From NCBI RefSeq assembly GCF_003675875.1, contig NZ_RCDI01000003.1, forward strand, positions 186,001 through 250,000: a DNA stretch of 64,000 nt. Direction: 5' to 3'. Of this stretch, positions 44,858 through 53,900 are shown piece by piece. Position numbers and translations under genes: made by a program. This DNA comes from Halostella limicola (lineage in GTDB: Archaea; Halobacteriota; Halobacteria; Halobacteriales; Natronoarchaeaceae). Numbering within the stretch: position 1 is the stretch's first letter; the number at the start of each line of letters is the position of its first letter. The notes beneath the pieces were generated by a model that was not told the origin of the DNA, searched no databases, and worked only from the letters and a program-made list of their open reading frames with translations.

Positions 44858-45523
44858 TCACTCGGTCCCGGAACGGGTGTCGAGGCGGCGCTCGATGGCG
44901 CTGACCACGTCTGTGAGGTGTGCCGTCCCCCACACTGCGACGATGACGCCGCCCATCAAGTTGAACAGCAGGTCCTTCATCGTGTCTTCGAGGCTGTACT
45001 GCGTGAGAACGCGCGGCGCGCCGGTCGCGAGCGCGACCTCCGCGATGGCGAACTCGACGACCTCCCAGAACACGCCGAAGGCCATCACGAACATGAGGAT
45101 GAACACGAACATGAACCGCCCCGGGAGGTAGATCGTCTCGCTGTGCTCCTCGATGGCCCGGACGGTGGCGTAGCCGGCGCCCGCGACAAGCGAGGAGGAG
45201 AGCGCGTGGGTCATGTGGTCCCACCACCCTATCGTCCGGTAGAACGTCGCGCCCGTCCCCGGGATCCCGACGGTGCCGAGCGCGTGCAGGAACGCGGCGG
45301 ACGTGATCCACAGCGTGAGCGCGGGGTCCATCGGGACGCCGTAGTCGCGCTCTAAAAGCGGCGGCAACTGGATGACGAGCAGGCCGACGGCGCAGTTGAC
45401 CATGACGCCGACGCTGCCGCGCTCCATCCCGAGGAAAAAGAGCACGATCAGCCCGATCTCCATGACGTGGGTGACCTGGTTCTGCCGCTGATCGGTGATA
45501 CCCAGGCGGTCGCGGACCCTCAT
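44858..45523 (-). CDS. DUF2238-like (YjdF) membrane protein
   Basis: 221 residues, about five or six spans. The blocks I-G-W-W-D-H-M-T-H-A-L-S-S (about 103-115), A-F-G-V-F-W-E-V-V-E-F (about 152-162) and S-L-E-D-T-M-K-D-L-L-F-N-L-M-G-G (about 185-200) are the conserved charged positions of YjdF/DUF2238 membrane proteins: His/Asp/Glu residues buried at span ends, reminiscent of a metal-dependent membrane enzyme. The function is unknown. Its ATG overlaps the stop of the upstream gene by four bases (ATGA), so they form an operon. Confidence 0.75.
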   Translation of the reverse strand: MRVRDRLGITDQRQNQVTHVMEIGLIVLFFLGMERGSVGVMVNCAVGLLVIQLPPLLERDYGVPMDPALTLWITSAAFLHALGTVGIPGTGATFYRTIGWWDHMTHALSSSLVAGAGYATVRAIEEHSETIYLPGRFMFVFILMFVMAFGVFWEVVEFAIAEVALATGAPRVLTQYSLEDTMKDLLFNLMGGVIVAVWGTAHLTDVVSAIERRLDTRSGTE

Positions 45524-46137
45524 GCTATCTCCTCCATGACTTCCTCGGGGAGACGCTCCTCCGGTTTAACCCGGCGGCGGAAGTAGAACTCGAACACGAC
45601 GCCGGCGAGGATCCCCGCGACGAACGAGTAGACGAACTCGATCATGAGCGCGTGTTCGGGGTCGGCGTGGCCGGCGAGAAAGCCCGTTCCCAGGCGGAGG
45701 TCGGCGGCCCAGCGGACGACCGCCCACGTTCCGGCGGCCGCCATCGTCGTGACGACGACGAACAGGACGGCGAAGCCGTAGGTCATCTCGACGGTCGTGA
45801 ACACGTGCAACTGGACGGCGATGATGAGCGCGACGGCGGCCACCGAGAGGTAGGTGGCGAGGTTCCCCGTCACCGGCACCGTCGCCACCGCGCGCCCGAG
45901 CACCGGGAGCGCGGCGACCGCGACGACCTCCCATGGAAGCATCACCTCGGGGTCGCGGTACGCGACGATGGGAAGCAGCGTGAGCACGCAGACGGCGCCC
46001 GCGAACCCCGCCCAGAGGAGTTCGCCGGCGACGACCTCCTCGACGGTGACGAGGGCGAGGAAAGCGACGAGCACCCACGCGAGGCCGGCGTTGAGCCGGC
46101 GGTCGCGGAACAGCCGATCGATGTCCGCATCTGCCAT
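45520..46137 (-). CDS. Polytopic membrane protein, first gene of a two-gene unit
   Basis: 205 residues from ATG 46137 (M-A-D-A-D-I-D-R); the frame stays open to 46431 but that region is the promoter. About six spans, with charged ends R-R-R-V-K-P-E-E-R-L-P-E-E at the C-terminus. It shows some similarity in layout to the following DUF2238-like protein (F-V-Y-S-F-V-A-G-I-L-A-G-V-V-F-E-F). A TATA-like AACCTTTTAC (about 46161-46170, minus strand) and an upstream dyad fit the chosen start. Not recognised; the function is unknown. Confidence 0.7.
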   Translation of the reverse strand: MADADIDRLFRDRRLNAGLAWVLVAFLALVTVEEVVAGELLWAGFAGAVCVLTLLPIVAYRDPEVMLPWEVVAVAALPVLGRAVATVPVTGNLATYLSVAAVALIIAVQLHVFTTVEMTYGFAVLFVVVTTMAAAGTWAVVRWAADLRLGTGFLAGHADPEHALMIEFVYSFVAGILAGVVFEFYFRRRVKPEERLPEEVMEEIA

Positions 46138-46173
46138 ACACTCCCATGGCGCGGATCGCTGTAAAAGGTTTTG

Positions 46174-46194
46174 TATCTCGATATTGACGAGATA
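46174..46194 (-). promoter_or_regulatory. Dyad upstream of the TATA box of the 46137 operon
   Basis: TATCTCG (46174-46180) and CGAGATA (46188-46194) are perfect inverted arms separated by seven AT-rich bases. The dyad lies three to four bases upstream of the TATA-like AACCTTTTAC on the minus strand. The local sequence is markedly AT-rich. It is a good candidate binding site for a dimeric regulator; identity unknown. Confidence 0.45.
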
Positions 46195-46238
46195 TTTACT
46201 ATTTCTCGCCGACGGGAACGCTCCAGAGGGGAATCGCG

Positions 46239-47255
46239 CTACGCGAGCAACCCGTACGCCAGGGCGTAGGCGACGAGGGCCGCGGTTAGTCCCGCAAGGC
46301 CGGTCAGCGACGCCGCGAGGGCGTCGTCGGTGCTCGCGGGCCAGGCGGCGGGGTGGAGGCTGGTGCGGATGTCGTCGGATCCGGTTATCCAGTCGTCGCG
46401 CCGGAGCCGCGACAGGGGCGAGCGCGGCCATCGGTACGGCGCCGCGACGGCGACGCCGACCGCGAGAATGCTGAACACGAAGTGGTAGGACACGGCGAGC
46501 GTCGGCGGGTCGATCAGCAGGACTGCGACGCCGTAGCCGGCGCCGACGGCCGCCCGGCGGCGGACGTAGCCCGGGAGCGACCGCTCGGACAGGCGGCAGT
46601 AGACGACCGCCGCCAGCCAGATCGCCGCGAGTTCGAGGCCGAACGCGCCGAGCAGGTGCAGCGTCGGGTCCGCCGACAGGGCGACGCGCTCCACCAGCAC
46701 GCCGTCCGAGAGCGGGTAGAGCACTCGCGGCGGCTCGCCGGTGACGAGGTCGCCCCAGGGGTGCGACCAGAGGCCGACGAGTGCGGCCCCGAGCACCGCG
46801 CGCGGGCCGAGGTCGCCGTAGGCGTCAGCGACCGACGCGACGAGAAGCCCCGCGGCGACGAACGCGGCCATCACGACCGCCGCGAGCGGCCCGGTGACCC
46901 AGTACGCCGCGACGACGAGGGCGAGCGCGAGGGCCGCGCCGGCGGCACGGAACTCTCGCACGTCTGCGGTCCAGCCGGCGAACGCCAGCGCCGCGGGCAC
47001 CGCGACGACCAGCGAGTGCGTCACCGAGCGGTGAACGACGGTGCTCGTCGCCCAGAACGACTCCGTGACGGCGAAGACGCTCCCGTAGTCCGCACCGAGG
47101 AAGCCGACGAGCGCGTACGCCATGTCCGCGTCCGGGGCGGCGGCGAACCCGCCGGCGACGAGGCCGACCGAGAGCGCCCGCTCGCGGTCGTACCCCGCCA
47201 GAGACAGCGCTCCGGCGACGAGGGCGAACGCGAGCAGCGCGTGACCGACCATCAT
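46239..47255 (-). CDS. Metal-dependent membrane hydrolase (DUF457/YdjM family)
   Basis: 338 residues. The N-terminus M-M-V-G-H-A-L-L-A-F-A-L, then A-A-P-D-A-D-M-A-Y-A (about 37-46), R-S-V-T-H-S-L-V (about 76-83) and S-H-P-W-G-D-L-V-T (about 163-171) give the His/Asp metal residues of the YdjM (LexA-binding, inner-membrane hydrolase) family. About eight spans follow or surround them. Two adjacent ATG codons at 47255 and 47252 are both possible starts. The substrate is unknown; relatives hydrolyse lipid-like molecules. The 187 bases before it, shared with the divergent dehydrogenase, hold promoters only. Confidence 0.8.
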   Translation of the reverse strand: MMVGHALLAFALVAGALSLAGYDRERALSVGLVAGGFAAAPDADMAYALVGFLGADYGSVFAVTESFWATSTVVHRSVTHSLVVAVPAALAFAGWTADVREFRAAGAALALALVVAAYWVTGPLAAVVMAAFVAAGLLVASVADAYGDLGPRAVLGAALVGLWSHPWGDLVTGEPPRVLYPLSDGVLVERVALSADPTLHLLGAFGLELAAIWLAAVVYCRLSERSLPGYVRRRAAVGAGYGVAVLLIDPPTLAVSYHFVFSILAVGVAVAAPYRWPRSPLSRLRRDDWITGSDDIRTSLHPAAWPASTDDALAASLTGLAGLTAALVAYALAYGLLA

Positions 47256-47442
47256 GACAGTTTAAGTTGGGGGTGCCGACGCATAAGTGCCTCGGCGGCT
47301 TGATAGCACACGCCGCGCCCGCCGTCGGGCGGTTAGCTCGCGTCGGCGTTCGCTCGACGCGGCGGGAGTCGGCCGACTGCGAGGGGGGCGCCGGCTAAGA
47401 GTCGTCGCAAACCACTTCGGGACGCCGACCCCACTAGCGACC

Positions 47443-48081
47443 ATGCGAGTTCTCGTAGCGGGGTCACACGGGCAGGTCGGACAGCACGTCTCACGGATCC
47501 TCGGAGAGAGCGACCACGACGCACGCGGGATGGTCCGCGACGAGTCGCAGGTCGAGGACGTAGAAGCTCTCGGGGTCGAACCGGTCGTCGCCGACCTCAC
47601 CGAGGACGTCTCGCACGCGGTGGAGGGCTGCGACGCGGTCGTGTTCGCCGCCGGCTCCGGCGGGGAGGACGTGTGGGGCGTCGACCGCGACGGCGCGATC
47701 AACCTCGTCGAGACCGCGGAGGCGGCCGGCGCCGAGCGGTTCGTCATGCTGAGCTCGATCAACGCCGACGCGCCCGAGGACAGCCCAGAGGCGCTCCGCG
47801 AGTACCTGCGGGCGAAGGCGGAGGCCGACGAGCGGCTCCGGGAGAGCGACCTGACGTACACGGTCGTCCGCCCCGGAGCGCTGACGAACGAGGACGGGAC
47901 CGGCCGGATCAGGACCGGCGCGGACCTGGAGCGCAAGGACGGCGACGTTCCCCGGGAGGACGTCGCCCGGACGCTCGTCGCGGCGCTCCCGATGGAGAGC
48001 ACGTACGGGCGTACCTTCGAGATGCTCTCGGACGACGACCCGATCGAAGCCGCACTGTCGGACCCCTTGAACGAGAGGTGA
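47443..48081 (+). CDS. NAD(P)-binding atypical SDR (NmrA/YwnB-like)
   Basis: 212 residues from ATG 47443 (M-R-V-L-V-A-G-S-H-G-Q-V-G). The G-S-H-G-Q-V-G (7-13) is the glycine-rich NAD(P) loop of the atypical short-chain dehydrogenases, with V-F-A-A-G-S-G-G (about 68-75), the M-L-S-S-I-N-A (about 102-108) strand and Y-T-V-V-R-P-G-A-L-T (about 142-151). The classical Tyr-x3-Lys is replaced by Y-L-R-A-K-A-E-A-D-E, so it may be a sensor or a weak reductase. Common in haloarchaea as a stand-alone gene. Confidence 0.85.
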   Translation: MRVLVAGSHGQVGQHVSRILGESDHDARGMVRDESQVEDVEALGVEPVVADLTEDVSHAVEGCDAVVFAAGSGGEDVWGVDRDGAINLVETAEAAGAERFVMLSSINADAPEDSPEALREYLRAKAEADERLRESDLTYTVVRPGALTNEDGTGRIRTGADLERKDGDVPREDVARTLVAALPMESTYGRTFEMLSDDDPIEAALSDPLNER

Positions 48082-48087
48082 CCGGGG

Positions 48088-48660
48088 TCAGTCGTCGGCG
48101 GTCAGCGCTGCCCCCTCGTGTTTCGTCCACTCGGACTCTATCTTCCCGTTCGCCCGGACCAGCGTGTCGCCGTCGACCTCGATCCGCGTCTTGCGGAGTT
48201 CGATCGCTTTCACCTCGCCCGTCTTCTCGCCGGACGTTATCCTGTCGCCGGGCATGAAGTCGGGGTCGCGAAGCAGGTAGATCCCGGCGACTGCGTCCTC
48301 GATCATCCCGGAGAGCGCGTAGGAGACGCCGAGCGCGACGAACCCGCTCGCCGTCCCGAGCGCCGCGGCGATGCGACCGAGGCCGAGCACGGAGAGGAAG
48401 GCGAGCGCGACCGCGAACCACAGCAGGATGCCGACGACGCGGGCGAGGAACTGGCGGTACACCGGATCCTCGCTCGCGAACGCCCGCCGCAGGAACGCGC
48501 GGACGACCATCATGACCACTTTCACCCCGACCACGGCGAGCGCGAGGAACACCAGTCCCCCCATGACGCGCGGCAGCGCGGCCGCGAGATCGCCGACGAA
48601 CCGTTCGATCGCCTGCTCCACGATGCCCGCCGGATCGCCGGCGGTCTGTGCGATGGCCAT
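48088..48660 (-). CDS. Short MscS-like mechanosensitive channel domain protein
   Basis: 190 residues from ATG 48660 (M-A-I-A-Q-T-A-G); the frame is open 26 codons further but that part is not family-like. Three hydrophobic segments precede a pore-helix-like stretch L-G-T-A-S-G-F-V-A-L-G-V-S-Y-A-L-S-G-M (about 112-130) and then a truncated MscS beta domain L-R-D-P-D-F-M-P-G-D-R-I-T-S-G-E-K-T-G-E-V-K-A-I. The large C-terminal cage of MscS is absent. It could release solutes on osmotic downshock, or have lost gating. A second, full-size MscS gene lies at 54457-55500. Confidence 0.8.
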   Translation of the reverse strand: MAIAQTAGDPAGIVEQAIERFVGDLAAALPRVMGGLVFLALAVVGVKVVMMVVRAFLRRAFASEDPVYRQFLARVVGILLWFAVALAFLSVLGLGRIAAALGTASGFVALGVSYALSGMIEDAVAGIYLLRDPDFMPGDRITSGEKTGEVKAIELRKTRIEVDGDTLVRANGKIESEWTKHEGAALTADD

Positions 48661-48746
48661 GCCGGACGCGTCGCGGGCCAGACAGTTAAGCCCCGATCGC
48701 TTCCGCGAGACGAGGGTTTTTGACAGACTCCGACGCACGTGGGAGC

Positions 48747-49943
48747 ATGGATCGCAATCCCGACGACCCGCCGGAGGTCGGTGAGCTCACACCGCCGGAC
48801 AGGACGCTGATGGGGCCCGGACCGAGCGACGTACACCCCCGGGTGCTTCGGGCGATGAGTACCCCGCTGGTCGGACACCTCGACCCGTCGTTCGTCGAGA
48901 TCATGGACGAGGTGCAGGAACTGCTCCGATACACGTTCCGCACCGACAACCAGTGGACCATCCCCGTCTCCGGGACGGGATCGGCGTCGATGGAGGCGGC
49001 CATCGGCAACCTCGTCGAGCCCGGCGACACCATGCTCGTCCCGACGAACGGCTACTTCGGCGGGCGCATGGAGAGCATGGCCGAGCGCGCCGGCGGCGAG
49101 GTGGTCCACGTCGACGCACCGTGGGGCGAACCGCTCGATCCCGCCGACGTCGAGGCGGCGTTCGCCGAGCACCAGCCCGACGTGTTCGGGTTCGTCCACG
49201 CCGAGACGAGCACGGGCGTGAAGCAGCCGGACGTCCCGGAACTGACCCGGATCGCCCACGAGCACGACGCGTACGTGATCGCCGACTGCGTCACGTCGCT
49301 GGGCGGCGTCGAGCTGCGCGTGGACGAGTGGGACGTCGACGTCGCGTACTCCGGGCCGCAGAAGTGCCTCTCCTGTCCCCCGGGCGCGAGCCCGCTCACC
49401 CTGAACGACCGGGCGATGGACAAGGTGCTCTCCCGCGAGGAGCCCGCCCGCTCGTGGTACCTCGACCTCTCGCTTTTGGAGGGGTACTGGGGCGACGAGC
49501 GCGCCTACCACCACACCGCGCCGATCACGAACGTGTATGCGCTCCGCGAGTCCCTGCGGCTAGTCGCCGAGGAGGGCATCGAGAGCCGCTGGGAGCGCCA
49601 TCTGGAGGTCGCCGGCGCGCTCAAGGCCGGCGTCGAGGCGATGGGCCTGGAGATGAACGCGCCGGACGACTACTGGCTCCCGAGCCTCAACGCCGTGCGC
49701 GTCCCCGACGGCGTCACCGACGGCGAGGTGATCGAGGCCCTGCTCGACGACTACGACCTGGAGATAGCAGGCGGCCTCGGCGACCTGTCGGGCGAAATCT
49801 TCCGCATCGGCTGTATGGGTCACTCCGCGAGCCCGAAGAACGTCTCGTTCCTCATGAGCGCGCTGGGCGACGTGCTAGACAGAAAAGGCGCGGACGTGGA
49901 CGTCGACGCCGGCCTCTCGGCGACGAGCGACCGCCTCGGCTAG
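48747..49943 (+). CDS. Class V aminotransferase (serine-pyruvate/alanine-glyoxylate type)
   Basis: 398 residues from ATG 48747 (M-D-R-N-P-D-D); nine more codons are open upstream from a TTG. L-M-G-P-G-P-S-D-V-H-P (21-31) is the N-terminal signature of alanine-glyoxylate aminotransferases, V-S-G-T-G-S-A-S-M-E-A is the PLP phosphate loop, Asp180 in V-I-A-D-C-V-T contacts the pyridine nitrogen, and the Schiff-base lysine is Lys206 in Y-S-G-P-Q-K-C-L-S-C-P-P-G. It transfers amino groups between alanine or serine and glyoxylate or pyruvate. Its stop overlaps that of the next, convergent gene in one CTAG. Confidence 0.92.
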   Translation: MDRNPDDPPEVGELTPPDRTLMGPGPSDVHPRVLRAMSTPLVGHLDPSFVEIMDEVQELLRYTFRTDNQWTIPVSGTGSASMEAAIGNLVEPGDTMLVPTNGYFGGRMESMAERAGGEVVHVDAPWGEPLDPADVEAAFAEHQPDVFGFVHAETSTGVKQPDVPELTRIAHEHDAYVIADCVTSLGGVELRVDEWDVDVAYSGPQKCLSCPPGASPLTLNDRAMDKVLSREEPARSWYLDLSLLEGYWGDERAYHHTAPITNVYALRESLRLVAEEGIESRWERHLEVAGALKAGVEAMGLEMNAPDDYWLPSLNAVRVPDGVTDGEVIEALLDDYDLEIAGGLGDLSGEIFRIGCMGHSASPKNVSFLMSALGDVLDRKGADVDVDAGLSATSDRLG

Positions 49944-50260
49944 ACGGCGGTGTCGCGGCAGGGCGGCGCGCGGACGACCTCGTACTCGTCGTCGTCCTCG
50001 ACGCAGATGATCGCCCACTCGTACTCCGGCTCCGAGCGCTGGAGGCGGTCGCGGAGACGCGGGGCCTGTTCACGGTAGGTGACGAAACAGCGGAGTCGTC
50101 CGGAGTCGGGGGTCTCGTCGGCGTCTTCGGTTACCGTCACGCGGACGGACTTCCACTCGCGTTCGGCGCGGAACTCCTCGCCGTCGCCGGTGACGGTGTA
50201 CCCCAGGTCGTTGAAGATCGATCTGGCCTGTTCGTCGAGGGGCGTGCTAACAGGTCCCAT
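49940..50260 (-). CDS. Conserved haloarchaeal protein (DUF7116-like), function unknown
   Basis: 106 residues from ATG 50260 (M-G-P-V-S-T-P-L); a TATA-like AACTTATTAC (50284-50293, minus strand) 24-33 bases upstream supports this start, and rules out the longer frame to 50464 which runs through a mobile-element remnant. The protein is soluble and acidic, with L-D-E-Q-A-R-S-I-F-N-D-L-G-Y-T-V near the start and Y-E-W-A-I-I-C-V-E-D-D-D-E-Y-E-V-V near the end, a pattern I associate with an unnamed haloarchaeal family. No reaction or ligand can be proposed. Confidence 0.75.
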   Translation of the reverse strand: MGPVSTPLDEQARSIFNDLGYTVTGDGEEFRAEREWKSVRVTVTEDADETPDSGRLRCFVTYREQAPRLRDRLQRSEPEYEWAIICVEDDDEYEVVRAPPCRDTAV

Positions 50261-50302
50261 TCGATACCGGATACCACGTCTCGGGTAATAAGTTTTCTCA
50301 CA

Positions 50303-50334
50303 CGACAGCTGTCGAAAGCATCCGACGGCTGTCA
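50303..50334 (-). promoter_or_regulatory. Palindrome and imperfect repeat upstream of the 50260 promoter
   Basis: CGACAGCTGTCG (50303-50314) is a perfect 12-bp palindrome about ten bases upstream of the TATA box of the minus-strand gene starting at 50260. A second, imperfect copy CGACGGCTGTCA begins at 50323, twenty bases later, which is two helical turns on the same DNA face. Regulatory role inferred. Confidence 0.5.
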
Positions 50335-50412
50335 TAGGGACTGCTGTAAGGCATTTCGGTATTTCGGCGACCGGGTCGCCGAATACCACTGAACAGTTAC
50401 AGCAGTCCCTAT
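50334..50412. mobile_element. MITE-like element with 16-bp terminal inverted repeats
   Basis: ATAGGGACTGCTGTAA (50334-50349) and TTACAGCAGTCCCTAT (50397-50412) are perfect 16-bp inverted repeats enclosing 47 bases. Inside, GGTATTTCGGCGACC (50358-50372) folds on GGTCGCCGAATACC (50374-50387) with one bulge. Taking TA (50335-50336 and 50410-50411) as the target duplication leaves a 73-base core with GGGACTGCTG ends, as expected of a non-autonomous relative of a TA-targeting (IS630/Tc1-mariner-like) element. No transposase is encoded. It lies directly after the stop codon of the DUF5816 gene. Confidence 0.75.
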
Positions 50413-50651
50413 CACTCGTGGGCGGCGTCCCACTCGGTCGGCTTCCGGAAGTTGCCGCAGACATTGCACTCGATGCGCCCCATCGAGTCCATCGCGTTGT
50501 CGAACGTCTCGCAGTTGGCGCAGAACCAGCCGTACTTGCGCTCGCGGTCCGGCGTCAGGTAGGCGACGAAGAAGGGGCCGTCAGAGCCGCGCTCGGCCGC
50601 CTCCCGATCGACGTGTACGGTGTCGCCCTCCGGCGTCGTTCGCGTCTCCAT
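50412..50651 (-). CDS. DUF5816 family zinc-ribbon protein
   Basis: 79 residues. W-F-C-A-N-C-E-T-F-D-N-A-M-D-S-M-G-R-I-E-C-N-V-C-G-N (about 41-66) gives a Cys4 zinc ribbon with the spacing C-x2-C and C-x2-C. The N-terminal G-P-F-F-V-A-Y block and C-terminal P-T-E-W-D-A-A-H-E match the haloarchaeal family I know as DUF5816. The function is unknown; small ribbons of this kind often bind nucleic acid or protein. The last base of its stop codon lies at the terminal repeat boundary of the MITE-like element, so the natural 3' end may have been altered by the insertion. Confidence 0.85.
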   Translation of the reverse strand: METRTTPEGDTVHVDREAAERGSDGPFFVAYLTPDRERKYGWFCANCETFDNAMDSMGRIECNVCGNFRKPTEWDAAHE

Positions 50652-50922
50652 GGGTCCGGGGTAGGAGCGCCAGTCGCTTAAGACCTGCCTGTGCGGCGAC
50701 TACCGCCGACGCCGCGCCGACCCCGAAGGCCGGGAAGAGTCCGTATATCCGGTAATACCGGCGTCTCGACAGTCTTCGCGACCATCGAGTTTATGCCTGT
50801 CCGGGGACTGAATCCCACATCGACTACCCGTTCGCGCGGTGTTTCAGGGACTACGGGGCCGTAACGGTCGCTTACGGGGAGGGATCGACCGATACGGTAA
50901 TGACCCGCCGCGAACAAGTACC

Positions 50923-53900
50923 ATGACCGCACAACCCACTACAGAGACAGTCGTACAGGAGAACGTCGGGGCCGGTCTCCGTCGTCCTGGTTCGGGCGAG
51001 GAGATAACCGTCGTCTGCGTCAACGGCGTCCGGTCGGACGACCACGCCGCTCGCATCGGGGCGACGGCAGTAGCGCGGGACCGCGGCATCGACGTACTCG
51101 GCGTCGAGACCGCGGCTGAAGCGCTCTCCGCCCTCGAGGAGTTCGGCGTGGACTGCGTCGTCAGCCCGTACCGCCTCCGGAGCGAGAACGGGCTGTCGCT
51201 GCTGGAAGAGGTCCGGAAACGGGTTCCGAAGCTCCCGTTCATCCTCGTGCCGCAGTTCGGGACCGAGGAGATAGCGAGCCGGGCCATCTCCGCCGGCGTG
51301 ACCGATTACCTCCCGTGCGACGGGAGCGACGAGCAGGTCACGGTACTGGCCGGAAAGATCGTCAGCGCCGTCGAGAACTACCGGACCGAGCGGGAACTCC
51401 AGCGAGGGTATCGCGCGCTCGAAACGGCACAGGAGGGGATCAGCATCCTCGACGAGAACGGCGACTTCGTCTACGTGAACGAGGAGTACGCCGACATCTA
51501 CGGATACGACCGCGAGGAGATGATCGGCGAGCCCTGGGAGTCGCTGTACCCCGAGGGCCACACGGACGACATCCACGACAACGTGCTACCGCAGGTGTAC
51601 GGTCAGGGGACCTGGCGCGGCCTGACGACCGGTCTCCGCGCGGACGGGAGCACGTTCCCGGAGGACCACTCGCTCGCGGAGACCGACGACGGCGGGCTCG
51701 TCTGCGTCGTCCGCGACGTGACCGAACTCCGGAAGGACGCGCGCGAGCGGCGACGACGGGAGCAGCACCTCCGCGAACTGTACGAGATCACGTCCGATCC
51801 CGACCTCGACTTCGAGGAGCAACTCGACCGCGTGCTGGCGCTCGGCTGCGAGATGTTCGACCTCGGGATGGGGATGCTCTGGAAAAAAGAGGGGGACCGC
51901 TTCCGGCTCGTCGACTCCCGCGGCGCGCCGGACGAGTTCGAGGCGGGCGACACGACGGTTCGACCCGCGCCCGGCAACTACTGTCACGAAACCGTCGGCG
52001 GGGACGGCCCCGTCGCCGTTGAGGACGTGAGCGAGGCGGGCTGGGGGGACGACCCCCTGACCGAAGAGTACGGCCTCGGCTGCTTCCTCGGCGCCGGAAT
52101 CGCCGTCAGCGAGGACGTCTACGGGACGCTCGTGTTCACCGACGACGACGCCCGGGATCGGGAGTTCTCGGAGGTCGAGATCACCTTCCTCGACCTGATG
52201 CGACAGTGGGTGAGCCAGGGACTGGAGCGCGAGCGCCGGCGGACGCAACTCGCCGCGCTCAACGAGATGAGCCGCGACCTGATGGGCGCCGAGACGTCGG
52301 AGGCGATCGGCGAACGGGTCATCGCGGGAGCCGCGGGGCCGCTCGACCTGCCGCTGTCGGCGGTCGTACTGTACGACCCCGACGACGGGGACCTGAAACC
52401 GGCCGCGACGACTGAGTGCGGCGACGAAGTACTGCCGCTCTCCGAGCTGTGCGCCCCGGGCGACGGGCTCGCCTGGGACGCGTTCGTGTCGAGCGAGGTC
52501 CGCACCGTCACCGACGGCGAGGCGTCGCTCCCCGAGGGCGTCAGCGAACTCGTCGCCGTCCCGCTGGGCAAGCACGGCGCCTTCCTCACCGCGACGGGGG
52601 AGCGATTCGCCGCGACGGACCGCGACTGCATCGAGACGACGGGCGCCACCCTGCAGGCGGCGCTCGAGCGCTCGGAGCGCTCCCGGCTCATCCAGCAGCG
52701 AGAGCGGACCCTGGAGGAGAAAAACGAGAAGCTCGAGCGCCTGAACCGAATCAACACCGTCATCCGCAACATCGATCAGGGGCTCGTCCGCGCGTCGAGC
52801 AGGGAGGAAATAGAGCGGGTCGTCTGCGAGTACCTCGCGGACGTGGGGCCGTACGAGCTGGCCTGGGTCGGGACCCACGACGAGGTCACCGGCGAGGTGG
52901 TGCCGTCCGAGTGGGCCGGAACCAACGGAGGCTACCTGGACGAGATCACGGTGACGGTCGGGGACGAGCCGACCGCACAGGGCCCGACCGGGCGGGCGGT
53001 CGCGACGCGCGAACCGCAGGCGACGGAGAACGCGCTCACCGATCCGCCGTTCGAGCCCTGGCGGCAGGCGGCGCTGAACCGCGGCTTTCGGTCGAGCATC
53101 GCGCTCCCGCTCCTGTACGAGGGGTCGCTCTACGGCGTTTTGAACGTCTACGCCGCCGACCCCGAGACGTTCCGGGGGATCGAGCGCGCCGTCCTGGAGG
53201 AGCTGTCGGACACCGTCGCGTACGCCATCAACGCCGTCGAGAGCAAGAAGGCGCTGGTCGGCGAGCGCGTCGTGGAGCTGGAACTCGACGTCCGCGACTC
53301 CGGGCTCGGCGTCGTCCCGCTGACCGAGGAGACCGGGTGCGAGTTCGCCTTCGAGCGGATCGTTCCGGGGGCCGACGGCGGCTTCCGCGTGTTCTTCTCG
53401 ACCCGCGGCGTCCCGGCGGCGACGGTCGAGGAGCACATCCCGGATCTCTGCGTCCGCGACCTCTCGCTCGTCTCCGAGTACGCGGGCGAGGACGGCCCCC
53501 AGTGCCTCTTCGAGGCGACGCTGACCGGCGGCAACGTGTTCGAGACCGTGCTCGAGCACGGCGGCGTCGTCGAGGAGATCGAGGGCGCCGACGGAGAGGT
53601 CACCGCCACGATCACCGTCGGCAGCGAGAGCGACGTTCGCGGGTTCGTCGAGACGTTCGAAAACGCCTATCCCGAGTCCGAACTCGTGGGCAAGCGCGAG
53701 CGCGAGCGCACCCTCCGGTCGCGTCGGGGGTTCCGGTCGGACCTTGAGGAGACGCTGACGGACCGCCAGCTCGAAGTCCTGAAGGTGGCCTTCTTCAGCG
53801 GGTTCTTCGAGTCGCCGCGCGAGCGCACCGGGAGCGAGGTCGCCGCCTCGCTCGACGTCTCGCAACCGACGTTCAACAACCACATGCGCGCCGCCCAGCG

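Noticed and set aside
46138-46431. Upstream extension of the 45520 membrane protein
   Set aside because: The extension runs through the TATA box and dyad and encodes Arg/Pro-rich sequence.
48661-48738. Upstream extension of the short MscS-like gene
   Set aside because: The extra residues (Arg/Ser-rich) are not hydrophobic or family-like, and the ATG at 48660 starts the normal N-terminus.
51586-53883. 765-codon frame on the minus strand opposite the Bat-type regulator
   Set aside because: Antisense to a protein with clear PAS, GAF and HTH domains; composition is shadow-like.
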